From Clostridia bacterium (GTDB lineage: Bacteria; Bacillota_A; Clostridia; Oscillospirales; Acutalibacteraceae): a stretch of DNA of 6,888 bases. The stretch covers positions 1 through 6,888 of the forward strand of contig JAFYOA010000224.1 of the NCBI GenBank assembly GCA_017547865.1, given 5' to 3'. The position numbers were made by a program, and so were the translations under genes. Below are positions 5,569 through 6,888 of the stretch, in pieces; positions within the stretch are counted from its first letter, which is position 1, and every line of letters starts with the position of its first letter. The notes under the pieces are model-generated. The model saw only the letters and a program-made list of their open reading frames with translations. It did no database searches and was not told where the DNA came from.

Positions 5569-6366
5569 ATGGAAACCATTTGTGCAACCACGCCGAAAAG
5601 CCCGGTGCGGGCGGTGCTGTTCGATTTTGACGGAACGATTTCCACCCTGCGCTGCGGTTGGGAACAGGTGATGAAACCGCTGATGCTGGAGATGATCTCC
5701 GGCGGCAAACCCTATGGGGAAGAGCTGGAGCGGGAAGTGGAAACTTACATTGGAGAATCCACCGGCATCCAGACCATTCACCAGATGAAGTGGCTGGCGG
5801 CGGCCGTGCAGGAGCGCGGCAACAACCCGGGCGCGCCCACCGACCCCTGGTGGTATAAGGCGGAATACAACCGCCGCCTGATGGAAAATGTGAACGAACG
5901 GCTGAAAAACCTGGAGGAAGGATGCATCCCCCGGGAGGATTACCTGATCAAGGGGAGCGAGGAATTTTTGAAAGCCCTGTGCAGCCGCGGCATAAAGCTG
6001 TATGTTGCCAGCGGCACCGATCACCCGGATGTGTGCCGGGAAGCCGAGGCTTTGGGAGTGGCGCAGTATTTTACTCTTATTGCCGGTGCGCCGGTGGGAG
6101 AGGAAAACTGCTCCAAAGAGAAAGTAATGGCCCGCCTGCTGGAAGAAGAAGGCCTGCAGGGCAGCGAAGTGGCAGTGATCGGCGACGGCAAGGTGGAGAT
6201 CCGCCTGGGCAAAGAGGCCGGTGCCCGTGCCGTGGGCCTGGCGACCGATGAACGAAACGGCGGTGTGGATGCCGTGAAGCGCGAGCGGCTGATTTTGGCC
6301 GGTGCGGATATTATTTGCGGTGATTTTACAGAGGCAAACGAACTGCTTGCTTTTTTGGGGGTATAA
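5569..6366 (+). CDS. HAD-superfamily phosphatase
   Basis: This 265-aa cytosolic hydrolase of the haloacid dehalogenase superfamily probably removes phosphate from a small phosphorylated metabolite through an aspartyl-phosphate. Motif I is VLFDFDGT (nucleophile D19, acid/base D21). A helical cap follows at about residues 27-130. Motif II is VASGTD (S148/T150), the motif III lysine is K183 or K185 (NCSKEKVM), and motif IV is IGDGKVEI (D206, E210). All catalytic positions are present. The GDGKVEIRLGKEAGA run followed by AVGLATDE is characteristic of an HAD branch often found near sugar-phosphate genes, as far as I recall. Start ATG 5569 has AAGGAG (5557-5562) 6 nt upstream. An earlier in-frame TTG at 5548 lies within the VOC gene and lacks such a site. 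The next gene starts 4 nt after its stop. Confidence 0.93.
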   Translation: METICATTPKSPVRAVLFDFDGTISTLRCGWEQVMKPLMLEMISGGKPYGEELEREVETYIGESTGIQTIHQMKWLAAAVQERGNNPGAPTDPWWYKAEYNRRLMENVNERLKNLEEGCIPREDYLIKGSEEFLKALCSRGIKLYVASGTDHPDVCREAEALGVAQYFTLIAGAPVGEENCSKEKVMARLLEEEGLQGSEVAVIGDGKVEIRLGKEAGARAVGLATDERNGGVDAVKRERLILAGADIICGDFTEANELLAFLGV

Positions 6367-6369
6367 ACA

Positions 6370-6888
6370 ATGGAACGCAGAAAAATGACGTTGGATTTTT
6401 TCGGAATCAAAACACAATCGGCAGAAAACCGCACCAACCTGGTGCGAATCGATAACCTGAAGCGCCCCGGTGTGTACGAAGTGCCCGCCTGGGGAGATGA
6501 AGACTTTAATGAACTGGCAGCCCGTGTGAAAAAGGCCGCCAAAGAAGGCCGGGAGATCATCTTCTCCATGGGTGCGCACGTGATCAAGTGCGGTCTTTCG
6601 CCGTACCTCATTGCCCTGATGAAGCAGGGGTACATCACCCACATCGCCGGCAACGGTGCCTGCAGCATCCACGATTTCGAACTGGCCTGCCTTGGCGGTA
6701 CTTCCGAACACGTGCCCACCGCCATTGAAGACGGTTCCTTTGGTATGTGGGAAGAGACCGGCGGCTGGATGAACGAAGCCATTCAGCAGGGCGCGGTGCT
6801 GGGGCTTGGCTACGGCGAAGCGCTGGGCAAGTACATCGATGAACACCCGGAGCGGTTCCCCTACCGGGAAGACTGCGTGATTTGGAAC
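6370..6888 (+). CDS. Conserved protein, possibly deoxyhypusine-synthase-like, truncated by the window
   Basis: The frame opens at ATG 6370, three bases after the HAD stop, and stays open for 173 codons to the window edge, so the 3' end is missing. A GGGGGT stretch (6357-6362) may serve as ribosome binding site. ATG 6385 is an alternative start. I do not recognise the gene firmly. Conserved-looking segments are IIFSMGAHVIKCGLSPYLI (residues 63-81), GYITHIAGNGACSIHDFELA (87-106), GGTSEHV and the GSFGMWEETGGWMNEAI stretch. The pattern 'G-A-x-x-(I/V)-K-x-G-L-S ... I/L-x-x-L-x-x-x-G ... G-A-x-x-x-H-D' recalls the NAD-binding core of the deoxyhypusine synthase superfamily, whose bacterial members include homospermidine-synthase-like enzymes. 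That link is from memory and tentative. No signal peptide or membrane segment is seen. Tight coupling to the HAD gene suggests a shared metabolic step. Confidence 0.8.
   Translation, partial: MERRKMTLDFFGIKTQSAENRTNLVRIDNLKRPGVYEVPAWGDEDFNELAARVKKAAKEGREIIFSMGAHVIKCGLSPYLIALMKQGYITHIAGNGACSIHDFELACLGGTSEHVPTAIEDGSFGMWEETGGWMNEAIQQGAVLGLGYGEALGKYIDEHPERFPYREDCVIWN

Noticed and set aside
5206..6846. A 546-codon open frame on the minus strand opposite the VOC, HAD and last genes
   Set aside because: It crosses three well-supported + strand genes and their boundaries, and its composition is that of a shadow frame.

Overview
The window looks like chromosomal DNA from a Gram-positive gut anaerobe of the Clostridia, most likely the Oscillospiraceae/Ruminococcaceae (Faecalibacterium/Gemmiger-like). 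This is an inference from the GC-rich coding sequence, strong AGGAGG-type ribosome binding sites, the sulfatase-type membrane phosphoglycerol transferase and the LysS with a C-terminal tRNA-binding domain. All genes lie on the + strand, and every complete gene ends in TAA.

Layout. (1) Positions 2-1042 hold the 3' part of lysS (lysyl-tRNA synthetase with a MetG/Trbp111-like C-terminal domain), closed by a strong terminator. (2) Positions 1211-3136 hold a stand-alone gene for a DUF4838 / alpha-glucuronidase-like protein with its own likely promoter. (3) Just after it, at 3153-3181, is a second copy of the last codons of lysS ([12 protein letters not shown]), followed by another strong terminator. 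The DUF4838 gene is therefore bracketed by two copies of a lysS 3' end, which differ only at synonymous third positions. This looks like the scar of an insertion or recombination at the end of lysS. (4) Positions 3329-4852 hold a polytopic sulfatase-family (LTA synthase/OpgB-like) phosphoglycerol transferase with a clear promoter. It is split by one in-frame TGA at codon 225, next to the putative catalytic threonine, where a tryptophan is expected. (5) From a promoter at 4902-4930 runs a tight operon: a 74-aa zinc ribbon protein, a VOC/glyoxalase-family protein, a HAD phosphatase and the start of a conserved protein with weak deoxyhypusine-synthase-like features, which runs off the end.

How the genes relate. 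lysS is housekeeping. The DUF4838 protein probably acts on carbohydrate in the cytoplasm. The sulfatase-type enzyme would modify cell-envelope glycopolymer with phosphoglycerol if it were intact. The last four genes are spaced 3-10 nt apart and are probably co-transcribed as a small metabolic or repair operon whose substrate cannot be read from the sequence. No RNA genes, CRISPR arrays, transposases or integrases are visible. No gene-free stretch exceeds 200 bases: the two largest gaps hold terminators, promoters and the lysS remnant.
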